Source: an uncultured Maribacter sp. (GTDB taxonomy: Bacteria > Bacteroidota > Bacteroidia > Flavobacteriales > Flavobacteriaceae). From it: a stretch of 64,000 bases of DNA. Positions 55,998 through 64,000 of the stretch are shown here, piece by piece (position 1 is the stretch's first letter; each line of letters opens with the position of its first letter). Where the stretch lies: assembly GCF_947500985.1 (NCBI RefSeq), contig NZ_CANMTX010000006.1, positions 186,001-250,000 of the forward strand, written 5' to 3'. Below the pieces are notes generated by a model. It made no database searches and was not told where the DNA came from. It saw only the letters and a program-made list of their open reading frames with translations. The position numbers were made by a program, and so were the translations under genes.

Positions 55998-56764
55998 TAC
56001 TCACCACTTTTAGCCATACCTATAAAAGCATCTATAGAATTGGCGTTTTCTGATTTTGGAAACTCGTCTTTTATTTTCTGAAAAAAGCCTAAAGCTTTAT
56101 CCTTATCTCCCATTTCTAAAGCAGTAACACCTGCTTTATATAAAAATTTAGGAGCAGTATATTCGTTACCACTATGCTTTACAGCAGCTTCATAATAACC
56201 TAAAGCATCTGAAGCTTGGTCTAATTGCATAAAAGCATCACCCAAACCACCTTTTGCCAAAGCACCTAAAACAGCATCATCAGAGCTAAAATCCTCTAAA
56301 TAGGTAATGGCTTCTTGGTATTTGTTCATATTCAAATATGCCATACCTGCGCTATAATTTGCAAGGTTAGCAGCTTTGGTACCATTGTATTCTTCAATAA
56401 TATCTAAAAAACCATATTTACCTTCAGCGCCTTCTAATGCCAACGTAAACAATGAATCTTTTGCAGTTGTAGCAACCAATGCTTGGTCGAAATATTGTTG
56501 TGGGTAGTACATCTCATTCGCTGCACTAGCCTCTTTCGGTTTCTCTACGAATTGGTCATAAGCTAAATAGCCTAAAACACTGATAGCAATAACACCAATG
56601 ACACCTAATATGATATTCTGATTTTTAGAAACCCACTCTTCTGATCTAGAAGCGCCTTCATCTAAAGAACTAAAAACCTCAGCCGTTGTGCTTTCCTGTT
56701 CGTCAAACTCTTGCTGTTCAGCTTTCGTTTCAGGTTTATATCCTCTTTTCTTATATGTTGCCAT
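55997..56764 (-). CDS. Tetratricopeptide repeat inner-membrane protein
   Basis: A 255-residue protein with a charged N-terminal tail rich in E, K and Q, one transmembrane helix (about 52-70), and a periplasmic domain of TPR-like helices (AYLNMNKYQEAITYLE, GDAFMQLDQASDALGYYEAA, MGDKDKALGFFQKI). The architecture resembles YfgM-type ancillary translocon chaperones. The function is inferred only from shape. It opens the minus-strand operon running through ribH, mutL and the rhomboids. Confidence 0.85.
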   Translation of the reverse strand: MATYKKRGYKPETKAEQQEFDEQESTTAEVFSSLDEGASRSEEWVSKNQNIILGVIGVIAISVLGYLAYDQFVEKPKEASAANEMYYPQQYFDQALVATTAKDSLFTLALEGAEGKYGFLDIIEEYNGTKAANLANYSAGMAYLNMNKYQEAITYLEDFSSDDAVLGALAKGGLGDAFMQLDQASDALGYYEAAVKHSGNEYTAPKFLYKAGVTALEMGDKDKALGFFQKIKDEFPKSENANSIDAFIGMAKSGE

Positions 56765-56784
56765 CTTTAAATTTATTGGTCGCG

Positions 56785-56814
56785 CAAAAATAATGGTTTT
56801 ATTGAAATCGCAAA
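56785..56814 (-). promoter_or_regulatory. Promoter of the TPR-ribH-mutL operon
   Basis: On the minus strand TTTG (56811-56814), 18 bp, then TATTTTTG (56785-56792) and C form a full -33/-7 pair. The ATG is 20 bp downstream of the -7 box. It is one of the clearest promoters in the window. Confidence 0.78.
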
Positions 56815-56828
56815 GTGTATTTATTCGT

Positions 56829-56836
56829 TATTTTTG
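56829..56836 (+). promoter_or_regulatory. -7 box of the recF promoter
   Basis: TATTTTTG matches TAnnTTTG and lies 51 bp before the recF ATG. A TTG at 56802-56804 is a possible but over-spaced -33 (24 bp). It overlaps the -33 zone of the divergent operon promoter. Confidence 0.5.
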
Positions 56837-56887
56837 GATATTTTAAGTGAGTATACATTCTTCCAAATTTAAAATCCGATTTTATTA

Positions 56888-57967
56888 ATGCTTCTGAGAC
56901 AATTATCATTGATTAATTACAAAAATTTTGAGTCAAAAGAACTGACTTTCGATGCTAAAATAAATTGTATTGTAGGTGATAACGGAATTGGAAAAACAAA
57001 CATTCTTGACGCTATCTATCATTTGTCATTTGGCAAGAGTTATTTTAACCCGGTATCATCTCAAAACATTCGTCACGGATCAGATTTTTTTGTGATTGAC
57101 GGTACTTTTGAAAAAGAAGGTAGAGAAGAAAAAATTGTTTGTAGTCTTAAAAAGAATAACAAGAAGATTATTAAACGTAACGGAAAAGCATATGACCGCT
57201 TTGCCGACCATATAGGTCTTCTACCCTTGGTAATAATTTCCCCAGCAGATAGAGACCTTATTATAGAAGGTAGTGATACCCGTAGAAAATTCATTGATGG
57301 TGTTATCTCTCAATCAGACAAAAGCTATTTACAAAACCTTATCAACTATAATAAGGTAGTTTCTCAGAGAAATGCACTTTTAAAGTATTTCGCAGCCAAC
57401 AGAACATTTAATAAAGACACTTTAGCGGTCTATAACGAACAGATGAACACCTATGGCACCGAAATATTTAAAAAGAGAACATCATTCTTAGAAGCTTTTA
57501 TTCCTATTTTTCAAGAACAATATAAATCTATCACAGGCAACACAGAAGATGTTTCCCTTTCTTACGATAGCAAATTGAAAGATTATGACCTGAGTACGCT
57601 TTTAAATAAAAATTTAGATAAAGACCGCGCGCTACAATATACCAGCGTTGGTGTTCATAAAGATGACCTTAGCTTTGAAATTAGCAATTACCCTATAAAG
57701 AAATTTGGTAGTCAGGGGCAGCAAAAATCTTTTTTGATAGCCTTAAAATTCGCTCAATTTCATTTTATGAAATCGCAAAGTGGCACTACGCCAATATTAA
57801 TTTTAGATGATATTTTTGATAAGTTGGATGAGCATCGTGTATCTCATATTATAACTCTGGTAAATGATGAGAATTTCGGACAAATTTTTATTAGTGACAC
57901 ACATGCAGATAGAACTGAAAGTGTTGTTAAAAAAATTCATCAATCATATAAAATCTTTAAATTGTAG
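56888..57967 (+). CDS. recF: DNA replication and repair protein RecF
   Basis: The 359-residue SMC-like ATPase helps load RecA at gaps with RecO and RecR. The Walker [15 protein letters not shown] (about 31-44), the signature [17 protein letters not shown] and the Walker [16 protein letters not shown] are intact. It starts with [13 protein letters not shown], typical of RecF. It is not next to dnaN or dnaA here, as usual in Bacteroidota. The stop overlaps the following gene's region by a few bases. Confidence 0.95.
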   Translation: MLLRQLSLINYKNFESKELTFDAKINCIVGDNGIGKTNILDAIYHLSFGKSYFNPVSSQNIRHGSDFFVIDGTFEKEGREEKIVCSLKKNNKKIIKRNGKAYDRFADHIGLLPLVIISPADRDLIIEGSDTRRKFIDGVISQSDKSYLQNLINYNKVVSQRNALLKYFAANRTFNKDTLAVYNEQMNTYGTEIFKKRTSFLEAFIPIFQEQYKSITGNTEDVSLSYDSKLKDYDLSTLLNKNLDKDRALQYTSVGVHKDDLSFEISNYPIKKFGSQGQQKSFLIALKFAQFHFMKSQSGTTPILILDDIFDKLDEHRVSHIITLVNDENFGQIFISDTHADRTESVVKKIHQSYKIFKL

Positions 57968-57969
57968 TG

Positions 57970-58386
57970 ATGAAAAAATTACTTATTATTTGCTTCCTAA
58001 TTCTTGCTTCATGTAGTTCTAAAGTTGATAAAAATCAATTACACCTATTAAATGGCTATTGGGAAATAAAAGAAGTTACCTTTAAATACGGAGCAAAAAA
58101 AGAGTATTCCATAAATAGTACGGTAGACTATATAAAACTAGATTCTTTAACAGGATTTCGAAAAAAAGTAGTCCCAAAATTCAATGGTACATTTGAAACG
58201 TCTAATGATGCAGAACCTTTTCATATTAGCATATCTAACGATTCTATTTTTATGAGTTACACCAATAATTCTAATACTTGGGAAGAAGTCTTGACCAAAC
58301 TAACAGAGGATAGTTTCTCGGTAAAAAACAAAGAAGGACTTACCTATGAATATAACAGATTTGAACCTATAAACATAACCCCATAA
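57970..58386 (+). CDS. Small hypothetical lipoprotein
   Basis: A 138-residue protein from ATG 57970 (a GTG one codon earlier is possible), with a lipoprotein signal and Cys15 (ILASCSS). After HLLNGYWEIKEVTFKYG the sequence alternates short hydrophobic strands, resembling lipocalin-like stress lipoproteins of Bacteroidota. There is no catalytic motif. It sits between recF and the DUF721 gene with almost no spacing, so it is co-expressed with them. Its own role is unknown. Confidence 0.75.
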   Translation: MKKLLIICFLILASCSSKVDKNQLHLLNGYWEIKEVTFKYGAKKEYSINSTVDYIKLDSLTGFRKKVVPKFNGTFETSNDAEPFHISISNDSIFMSYTNNSNTWEEVLTKLTEDSFSVKNKEGLTYEYNRFEPINITP

Positions 58387-58682
58387 TGGCAAGCAGAGGC
58401 AACGATAATACTTCAATGAAAGATGCACTTTCTGCATTTATTCAGAAAAATAAATTAGAAAAAGGAATAGATAAAGTAGATGCAAGAACTGCATGGGCTA
58501 AACTTATGGGTAACGGTGTTAATAATTACACTACAGAAATTGAATTAAAATTCGGTACGCTTTACGTAGCATTAAGCTCTTCTGTATTACGCGATGAATT
58601 AAGCATGGGCAAATCGAAAATAATTCGCATGCTCAATGAAGAAATTGGAAAAGAAGTCGTAAAAAAATTAGTACTTAGATAG
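58386..58682 (+). CDS. DUF721 family protein (DciA-like)
   Basis: A 98-residue basic protein of the DUF721 family. The conserved core is ARTAWAKLMGNGVNNYT and LYVALSSSVLRDELSMGK. The KH-like DUF721 fold in DciA proteins assists loading of the replicative helicase DnaB, and the gene is typically adjacent to recF. A DciA role is therefore a good inference, not proven. It begins on the last base of the lipoprotein gene, and a strong terminator follows. Confidence 0.85.
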   Translation: MASRGNDNTSMKDALSAFIQKNKLEKGIDKVDARTAWAKLMGNGVNNYTTEIELKFGTLYVALSSSVLRDELSMGKSKIIRMLNEEIGKEVVKKLVLR

Positions 58683-58710
58683 CCGTTAGTTGTTGGAAAA
58701 TACTATATAA

Positions 58711-58741
58711 AAAAAGCCAGTTCTTTCGAACTGGCTTTTTT
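58711..58741. terminator. Bidirectional terminator between the DUF721 gene and ndk
   Basis: A 13-bp inverted repeat, AAAAAGCCAGTTC pairing with GAACTGGCTTTTT, encloses a TTTC loop. T runs flank it on both strands, and it lies between convergent stop codons. Confidence 0.93.
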
Positions 58742-58758
58742 AAATTCTATAATTTGTC

Positions 58759-59178
58759 TTAGTAAATTTCTCTACCAGAAAAATGGAATGAACCTTCAAT
58801 AGCTGCATTCTCATCACTATCAGAACCATGTACTGCATTCTCACCAATACTAGTAGCAAACATTTTACGAATAGTACCTTCAGCTGCATCTGCAGGGTTA
58901 GTAGCACCGATCAATGCTCTAAAATCTTCAACAGCATTTTCTTTTTCTAAGATAGCTGCTACAATTGTACCGCTTGTCATGAATTCAACTAATTCACCAA
59001 AGAAAGGACGCTCTCTATGTACACCATAAAATTCTTGTGCATCTCTTAAGCTCAATTGTGTATATTTCATTGCTACGATTTTAAAACCAGCAGCAGTAAT
59101 TTTTTCTAAAATAGCCCCAATATGTCCGTTTTTAACAGCATCTGGTTTAATCATTGTAAACGTTCTATTCGTACTCAT
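58759..59178 (-). CDS. ndk: Nucleoside diphosphate kinase
   Basis: The 139-residue enzyme transfers the gamma phosphate between nucleoside triphosphates and diphosphates. The phospho-accepting histidine is H117 in [26 protein letters not shown] at the N-terminus and [16 protein letters not shown] in the centre are family hallmarks. Its promoter lies 15 bp upstream. It is flanked by a terminator on its 3' side and forms a single-gene unit. Confidence 0.96.
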   Translation of the reverse strand: MSTNRTFTMIKPDAVKNGHIGAILEKITAAGFKIVAMKYTQLSLRDAQEFYGVHRERPFFGELVEFMTSGTIVAAILEKENAVEDFRALIGATNPADAAEGTIRKMFATSIGENAVHGSDSDENAAIEGSFHFSGREIY

Positions 59179-59193
59179 ATCTTAATTTTTGCG

Positions 59194-59223
59194 CAAAAAT
59201 ACGTTTTTCCACATATCTCACAA
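59194..59223 (-). promoter_or_regulatory. Promoter of ndk
   Basis: On the minus strand TTG (59221-59223), 19 bp, then TATTTTTG (59194-59201) and C make a full -33/-7 pair, 15 bp before the ATG. The -33 element touches the last base before the upstream gene's stop codon. Confidence 0.75.
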
Positions 59224-60252
59224 CTATTCGTAGACTTGTTCTAATTTCTCTAACACTATTCCGTTATCTCCAACTATTTTAAAATCAACCTTTTTGGCGT
59301 CAAAATCAAACTCTAAAATTCCGAAACTTTCTGTAAAAACAACTTCCCCTACTCTATATTTATTAGGCTCACCGGTAAATCCTCTATAAGCATGTGTTAG
59401 TCCGCTACTCGTAAAATCTATTAACGGATAGTTCATACCATTAATTTCTCTCTTTGAAAATTCAGAAATATGTCGATCACCAGATAATACAATTACTCCC
59501 GCCGCATTAGAATCTGCAATTACCTTCGCCAATTTATCAACCTCATGCGGGAAATTACCCCAAGCTTCAAATCCGTGTTCATCAGACAGGTATTGAACAC
59601 TACTTACAATAATATTAAAATCAGATTTTGATGTATTCAGTTCATTTTCTAACCATGCCCACTGCACGTCACCTAACATAGTACCGTCGCCATATGCATT
59701 TGGTTTAACTCTTTTAGAGGTTTCAGTATCAGGCGTCAATTTTGTTCTAAAATAACGTGTATCAAGTATGATAAAATTAATAGAATGACCATTTACTTCA
59801 TATTTCTTAGAATTATAAACCCCTTTACGTTTTCTTAGCGGACTATCATCTGGAACATTCATAAAATTCAAAAACTCTTGCTGACTGGCATCTTTGGCTT
59901 CAAATTCTACTCCGCCATCATTTAGACCATAATCATGATCATCCCAAGTACCTAAAATATCAGTGGTTTCTACTAGCTTTTTATATTTAGATTGCTCATT
60001 CTGCTTATTATACATGGCTCTTAAAGCAACCATATCATCAGTATCCGCATAAATATTATCGCCGCCCCACACCCATACATCTGGCTTGGTATTTAAAATA
60101 TCATCCCACAAAAGATTGGGTAAATCAATTCTATTGCAAGAACCAAAAGCTAAAACAAAATCGCTGTTTGTAGCTTTATTATCAACTTGTTTTTTGCTCG
60201 ACGAACATGACGCTAAAAGAAGCGCGCAAATAAAAAAGTATGTAATTTTCAT
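59224..60252 (-). CDS. PhoD-like alkaline phosphatase family lipoprotein
   Basis: The 342-residue protein has a lipoprotein signal with Cys16 (LLLASC). The metallophosphatase site is visible as LAFGSCNRID, VWGGDNIYADTDD, LGTWDDHDYGLNDGG, VIVLSGDRHISEF. These are the calcium/iron-binding signatures of PhoD relatives that cleave phosphate mono- or diesters outside the cytoplasm. It stands alone between ndk and the DHH gene. A phosphate-starvation (Pho box) site was not recognisable upstream. Confidence 0.9.
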   Translation of the reverse strand: MKITYFFICALLLASCSSSKKQVDNKATNSDFVLAFGSCNRIDLPNLLWDDILNTKPDVWVWGGDNIYADTDDMVALRAMYNKQNEQSKYKKLVETTDILGTWDDHDYGLNDGGVEFEAKDASQQEFLNFMNVPDDSPLRKRKGVYNSKKYEVNGHSINFIILDTRYFRTKLTPDTETSKRVKPNAYGDGTMLGDVQWAWLENELNTSKSDFNIIVSSVQYLSDEHGFEAWGNFPHEVDKLAKVIADSNAAGVIVLSGDRHISEFSKREINGMNYPLIDFTSSGLTHAYRGFTGEPNKYRVGEVVFTESFGILEFDFDAKKVDFKIVGDNGIVLEKLEQVYE

Positions 60253-60314
60253 ATGAGATAGTTAAGTCTGGGTAAAATTAAGGCTTTCGCTTTAAAGCCT
60301 ATATTATTAAATTG

Positions 60315-60322
60315 TATCTTTG
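60315..60322 (+). promoter_or_regulatory. -7 box of the DHH-gldI-PPIase operon promoter
   Basis: TATCTTTG followed by C matches the consensus exactly. The ATG follows only 5 bp later, so the message should be leaderless or nearly so. A TTTA 20 bp upstream (60291-60294) is a weak -33. Confidence 0.65.
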
Positions 60323-60327
60323 CCGCC

Positions 60328-61344
60328 ATGAATTTAGAGCACCTAAACGAGCTTAAAAAGCTACTTTCTTCACCAAAGAAAATAGCCATTATCCCACATA
60401 AGAATCCTGATGGAGATGCCATTGGATCAACATTGGCACTTTGGCATTATTTAGTTAATACCGGTCATACAGCTAGTATTGTTGCACCAAACGACTATCC
60501 GAAGTTTTTAAAATGGATGCCAGGCTCAGATAAAATTTTGAATTTTGAAAAAGAAAATTTACAATCCAAATCATGCATTAATAAGGCAGATATTATATTC
60601 ACTTTAGACTTTAACCACCTTGGGCGTGTTGGTCAAATGAGCGATATACTAGAATCTGCAAAGGCAACCTTTGTAATGGTAGACCATCACCAAGAGCCAT
60701 CAGATTATGCTAAAATCATGTACTCAGATGTAAAAATGAGTTCTACTTGCGAAATGGTATATGTACTGATCAATCAATTAGGTGATGAGAACAGTATTAC
60801 TCCAGAAATGGCTAATTGCATATATACCGGTATTATGACAGACACCGGTTCTTTTAAATTTGCAGCTACTACAAGTAATACGCATAGAGTTATTGCCGAA
60901 CTTATGGATAAAGGTGCTGAAGGAACAGAAATTCATCACCGCATTTATGACACTAATTCTCCTAGTAGATTACATTTATTAGGTTGCGCATTAAAGAATA
61001 TGGTCATATTAGAAGAATATTCTACGGCATATATTACAATGAGTCAAGACGAATTAGACACCTATAACTATCAAAAAGGAGACACCGAAGGTTTTGTAAA
61101 CTACGGCTTAACTTTAGATGGTATTAAATTTGCAGTCATATTCATAGAAAATAAAGAAGAAGGTATTTATAAAATATCTTTTAGATCAGTCGGAGAGTTT
61201 TCGGTAAATGATTTCGCAAGAAAACATTTTAGCGGCGGCGGACATACAAATGCTGCAGGCGGAAAAAGTGATGATAATTTAGAAGAAACCATTTCAAAAT
61301 TTACTTCGCTTCTACCTTTATATAAGAATCAATTACAATCATGA
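60328..61344 (+). CDS. DHH family phosphoesterase (NrnA-like)
   Basis: The 338-residue enzyme has the DHH motifs IIPHKNPDGDAIGSTLAL (about 20-37), TLDFNHLGRV and the namesake VDHHQEPSDY, then a DHHA1 RNA-binding domain with FSGGGHTNAAGG near the end. NrnA-type members degrade nanoRNA, pAp or cyclic dinucleotide products. Which of these applies cannot be decided from the sequence. It overlaps gldI by 4 bp (ATGA), so it is coupled to a gliding gene. Confidence 0.9.
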   Translation: MNLEHLNELKKLLSSPKKIAIIPHKNPDGDAIGSTLALWHYLVNTGHTASIVAPNDYPKFLKWMPGSDKILNFEKENLQSKSCINKADIIFTLDFNHLGRVGQMSDILESAKATFVMVDHHQEPSDYAKIMYSDVKMSSTCEMVYVLINQLGDENSITPEMANCIYTGIMTDTGSFKFAATTSNTHRVIAELMDKGAEGTEIHHRIYDTNSPSRLHLLGCALKNMVILEEYSTAYITMSQDELDTYNYQKGDTEGFVNYGLTLDGIKFAVIFIENKEEGIYKISFRSVGEFSVNDFARKHFSGGGHTNAAGGKSDDNLEETISKFTSLLPLYKNQLQS

Positions 61345-61892
61345 GATTAGTTTCATTTCTATTTTTAGTCATATTGGTAATAGCCTGTGATGGACCTGAA
61401 CCCAGAAAACCGATCCAAACAAAAAGCGGTAGTTTCTTTAAGGCGTCTATAGAGCGAAGCCGAAAACTACTTGAAGCCGAAGAAAATAAAATTCAAGAAA
61501 TTATCAAGTTAGATTCTTTAAAACACTACTCGCACAGTAATTCTGGATCATGGTATCATTATTTAACAGTTAATGAAGAAGGTGACTATAAACCTAAAAC
61601 AGGCGATTTAGTAGCATTCAGCTATGATATATTAACTCTGGACAACGACACAATCTACTCAAAAGAAGAAATTGGTGTTGTTACCTACAAAGTTGATAAG
61701 CAAGAGTTATTCTTAGGTCTTAGGGATGCTGTTAAAATGTTAAAGGAAAATGAGCGCGCTACATTTCTTTTTCCATCATCAATTGCCTTTGGTTACCATG
61801 GCGATGAAAATAAAATAGGAAGCAATGTGCCTATAAAATCTACAATTACAATTTTACAAATAGAAAAACAACAAGACAACACAGTAAATTAA
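61341..61892 (+). CDS. gldI: Gliding motility-associated peptidyl-prolyl isomerase lipoprotein GldI
   Basis: The 183-residue lipoprotein (Cys16, VIACDGPEPRKP) has a helical linker (about 30-58) and an FKBP domain (about 75-178) ending in IKSTITILQIE. Length, the start ACDGPEPRKPI and the operon match GldI of Flavobacterium. GldI is required for gliding in F. johnsoniae and is thought to fold T9SS/gliding components in the periplasm. This supports that the organism glides, as the giant type B protein also suggests. Confidence 0.88.
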   Translation: MRLVSFLFLVILVIACDGPEPRKPIQTKSGSFFKASIERSRKLLEAEENKIQEIIKLDSLKHYSHSNSGSWYHYLTVNEEGDYKPKTGDLVAFSYDILTLDNDTIYSKEEIGVVTYKVDKQELFLGLRDAVKMLKENERATFLFPSSIAFGYHGDENKIGSNVPIKSTITILQIEKQQDNTVN

Positions 61893-61893
61893 A

Positions 61894-63042
61894 ATGACCA
61901 TTATGATTAAAAAAATGTACTTGCTTGCAGTTATAACCTTAGTTTTAGCCAGCTGCAAAACCGGCAAAAGAGCTGATTTAGGAGACGGTTTGTTTGCCGA
62001 CATCAAAACATCTAAAGGCGATATTATAGTTCGTCTAGAACAAGATAAAACTCCTGTTACAGTTGCTAACTTTATTTCTTTAGCAGAAGGAACAAATACT
62101 TTTGTTAGCGAAGAATACAAAGGCAAAAAATATTATGACGGACTAACATTTCACAGAATTATGAAAGATTTCATGATTCAAGGTGGTGATCCATTAGGTC
62201 AAGGAACAGGAAACCCAGGTTATAAGTTCATGGATGAATTCAATGATTCATTAGTTCATGACAAAAAGGGTATTCTTTCAATGGCCAATTCTGGTCCAAC
62301 AACTAACGGTAGCCAGTTTTTCATCACACATAAAGAGACACCTTGGTTAAATAACAAGCACACCGTTTTCGGTGAGGTTGTAGAAGGTATGGATGTTGTT
62401 GATTCTATTGCAAATATTGCAGTAGGTGCTGGCAATAAGCCGGTAGAACCAGTTTTAATGAATACTGTAGAAATCATTAGAAACGGAAAAGAAGCACGTA
62501 AGTTCGATGCTGTTCAAATTATGACAGATTATTTTGATGGTGAAGAAGATAGACTTGCTGCCATTGAAAAAGAAAAAGCTGAAAAATTAGCTGAAGTTCA
62601 AAAAATAAAAGCTGAGTTTGCTTCTACTACCGAAGCTCAAAAAGCAAAAGCTCAGACTTTACCTTCTGGTCTTAAAGTTTTAACCTTAGAAAGCGGTAGT
62701 GGTGAAAAACCAAAGGTTGGTCAGAAAGTTAATGTGATGTACGCTGGTTATTTAATGGACGGTACATTGTTCGATAGTAACTACGAAGAAATTGCTCAAA
62801 AATATGGTATGTTCGATATTAAAAGACAGCAAGGTGGTGGTTATATGCCAGTACCAATGGACTATTCTCCTGAATCTCGTTTAATTGCAGGATTTAGAGA
62901 AGGACTTTTAACAATGAAAGTTGGCGATAAAGTTCGTTTGTTCATCCCTTCTCATTTAGGATATGGACCACAAGGTGGCGGTCCAATTCCACCAGATGCA
63001 GATTTAGTATTTGATTTAGAAATTACGGGAATAACCCAATAA
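61894..63042 (+). CDS. Fused cyclophilin-FKBP peptidyl-prolyl isomerase lipoprotein
   Basis: The 382-residue lipoprotein (Cys21, LVLASC from the first ATG; ATG 61903 is an alternative start) has a cyclophilin domain (about 32-200; YDGLTFHRIMKDFMIQGGDP, NGSQFFITHKETPWLNNKHT) joined by a charged coiled-coil linker (about 210-255) to an FKBP domain (about 260-382; GQKVNVMYAGYLMDGTLFDS, LGYGPQGGGPIPPDADLVF). Both domains should isomerise proline bonds in the periplasm. It follows gldI directly, giving two envelope isomerases in a row. Confidence 0.93.
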   Translation: MTIMIKKMYLLAVITLVLASCKTGKRADLGDGLFADIKTSKGDIIVRLEQDKTPVTVANFISLAEGTNTFVSEEYKGKKYYDGLTFHRIMKDFMIQGGDPLGQGTGNPGYKFMDEFNDSLVHDKKGILSMANSGPTTNGSQFFITHKETPWLNNKHTVFGEVVEGMDVVDSIANIAVGAGNKPVEPVLMNTVEIIRNGKEARKFDAVQIMTDYFDGEEDRLAAIEKEKAEKLAEVQKIKAEFASTTEAQKAKAQTLPSGLKVLTLESGSGEKPKVGQKVNVMYAGYLMDGTLFDSNYEEIAQKYGMFDIKRQQGGGYMPVPMDYSPESRLIAGFREGLLTMKVGDKVRLFIPSHLGYGPQGGGPIPPDADLVFDLEITGITQ

Positions 63043-63053
63043 AAATAACAAAT

Positions 63054-63090
63054 AAAAAAGCCCTTTAGTTTTCACTAAAGGGCTTTTTTT
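63054..63090. terminator. Bidirectional terminator between the PPIase gene and pepD
   Basis: A 16-bp inverted repeat, AAAAAAGCCCTTTAGT pairing with ACTAAAGGGCTTTTTT, encloses a TTTC loop with T runs on both sides. It lies between convergent stop codons. Confidence 0.94.
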
Positions 63091-63102
63091 ATACCTATAA
63101 TT

Positions 63103-64000
63103 CTAATTAGTATTCTTCAAAACTTCTAGAAGCAAACTCCAGAATTTCTGAACAGATGAAATACTTACACGCTCATCTGGTGAGTGTGCCCCTAAAATTG
63201 TTGGTCCGAAACTTACCATATCCACATCAGGATAATTCTGTCCTAATATACCACATTCCAAACCTGCATGACAAGCAACAACCCTTGGCTCTTCTTTAAA
63301 CAGATTTACATAAGCATTCTTTGCAATCGTTAAAATCTCAGAATTCGGATTCGGATTCCAACCTGGGTAAGAGCCACTAAGCTCTACATTAAAACCACTG
63401 ATCTCAAAAGCAGAACGTAAAGAATTTGCTAAATCTAATTTTGCAGTATCTACTGATGACCGTGTCAAACAGCCAATAGTTATTTCTCCCTTTTCAACTT
63501 TTACAATTGCTATGTTATTTGAAGTTTCTACCAAATCATCGATAGCACCACTCATGGCATAAACTCCGTTATGAGCAGCATAAACAGCCTTAACCAATTT
63601 TTCTTGAGCACCTAAACCCATTACTTTTTTAGCAGGCTTAATTTCAGGTAATTCAATTTGTAAATTAGGCTCTTGAACACTCAACTCTGCTTTAATAGCT
63701 TCAGAAAGCTTATTTACTTTCTTTAAGAATTTATCAACGTGTTTTTCACCTACATTTATTTTACAAACACTTTCCCTAGGTATCGCATTTCTTAAACTGC
63801 CACCGTTCAAAGAACTAATACGAACATTAAAATCAAGTCCTAAATAAAGTAATCTATTCATAATCTTATTGGCATTACCCAAACCTTTATGAATATCCAT
63901 ACCACTATGACCACCTTTTAAACCTTTAACCGTTATCTCTATACCAGCATCACCATGGGTATCATCTTTTTCATTGTAGGTTCTAGTTGCAGTAACATCA
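63103..64000 (-). CDS. pepD: Aminoacyl-histidine dipeptidase PepD, C-terminal part
   Basis: The frame is open to the window's last base on the minus strand, so only the last 298 or so residues are seen and the start lies beyond the window. A methionine at 63900 is internal: the codons before it read KGLKGGHSG, the family's conserved segment. PepD is an M20-type zinc dipeptidase acting on Xaa-His dipeptides. Further signatures are DIHKGLGNANK, SLNGGSLRNAIP, and CHAGLECGILG with a metal-ligand histidine. The gene is convergent with the PPIase gene. Confidence 0.93.
   Translation of the reverse strand, partial: DVTATRTYNEKDDTHGDAGIEITVKGLKGGHSGMDIHKGLGNANKIMNRLLYLGLDFNVRISSLNGGSLRNAIPRESVCKINVGEKHVDKFLKKVNKLSEAIKAELSVQEPNLQIELPEIKPAKKVMGLGAQEKLVKAVYAAHNGVYAMSGAIDDLVETSNNIAIVKVEKGEITIGCLTRSSVDTAKLDLANSLRSAFEISGFNVELSGSYPGWNPNPNSEILTIAKNAYVNLFKEEPRVVACHAGLECGILGQNYPDVDMVSFGPTILGAHSPDERVSISSVQKFWSLLLEVLKNTN

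Noticed and set aside
1..64000. CRISPR arrays, insertion sequences, prophage or integrase genes
   Set aside because: I saw no spaced direct repeats, transposase or phage-type proteins; gene content is typical chromosomal core and accessory genes.

Overview
This window is low-GC chromosomal DNA from a gliding marine-type member of the Bacteroidota, almost certainly family Flavobacteriaceae; the genus cannot be fixed by reading alone. The evidence is a SusC/SusD pair, a giant secreted protein with a type B C-terminal sorting domain of the type IX secretion system, the gliding lipoprotein GldI, many lipoprotein signal peptides, weak or absent Shine-Dalgarno sequences, and several exact copies of the Bacteroidota -7 promoter box TAnnTTTG. 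I saw no tRNA or rRNA gene, insertion sequence, prophage or CRISPR array.

Layout. 1-4967: end of tsaD, rsmE, a DUF1223 thioredoxin-like protein, a DUF4159 protein, an AI-2E/PerM transporter and a SAM methyltransferase. 5359-13921: a SusC/SusD outer-membrane uptake pair closed by a strong terminator, then a 1110-residue FG-GAP/ASPIC surface lipoprotein. 13934-23399: a small alpha/beta hydrolase lipoprotein and a 2856-residue SprB-like modular protein with about 29 immunoglobulin-like modules. 23528-24649: a PQQ-type sugar dehydrogenase homologue.

24740-33940 is a peptidoglycan-recycling cluster. On the minus strand are murQ and a DeoR-type regulator. Divergent from them are a NagB-PIG-L fusion, a DigH-like glycosidase lipoprotein, an AmpG-like muropeptide permease, a NagZ-type GH3 enzyme and anmK. 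Together they can import anhydro-muropeptides, strip GlcNAc, phosphorylate anhydroMurNAc, split the lactyl ether and deliver the sugar to glycolysis. No separate nagA is present, and the PIG-L half of the fusion has an intact deacetylase metal motif. 34073-38041 is an acetate module: DUF4212 subunit, sodium:solute symporter and acetyl-CoA synthetase.

38109-42177 is the most unusual part: two paralogous TPR lipoproteins sandwich an SCO1-type lipoprotein, and the two TPR proteins share a nearly invariant set of six histidines that looks like a metal site. I consider this the best candidate for an undescribed system here. 42358-43581 is a Bcr/CflA drug efflux pump.

43689-63042 is mostly housekeeping: udk-ftsB/divIC; parA-parB-DUF5683-dapB-lepB-WbqC-DUF6122; a minus-strand operon of TPR membrane protein, ribH, a small membrane protein, mutL, two rhomboid proteases and an endonuclease/exonuclease/phosphatase protein; recF-lipoprotein-DUF721; ndk; a PhoD-like phosphatase; and a DHH phosphoesterase, gldI and a cyclophilin-FKBP fusion. 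The window ends inside a pepD dipeptidase gene on the minus strand.
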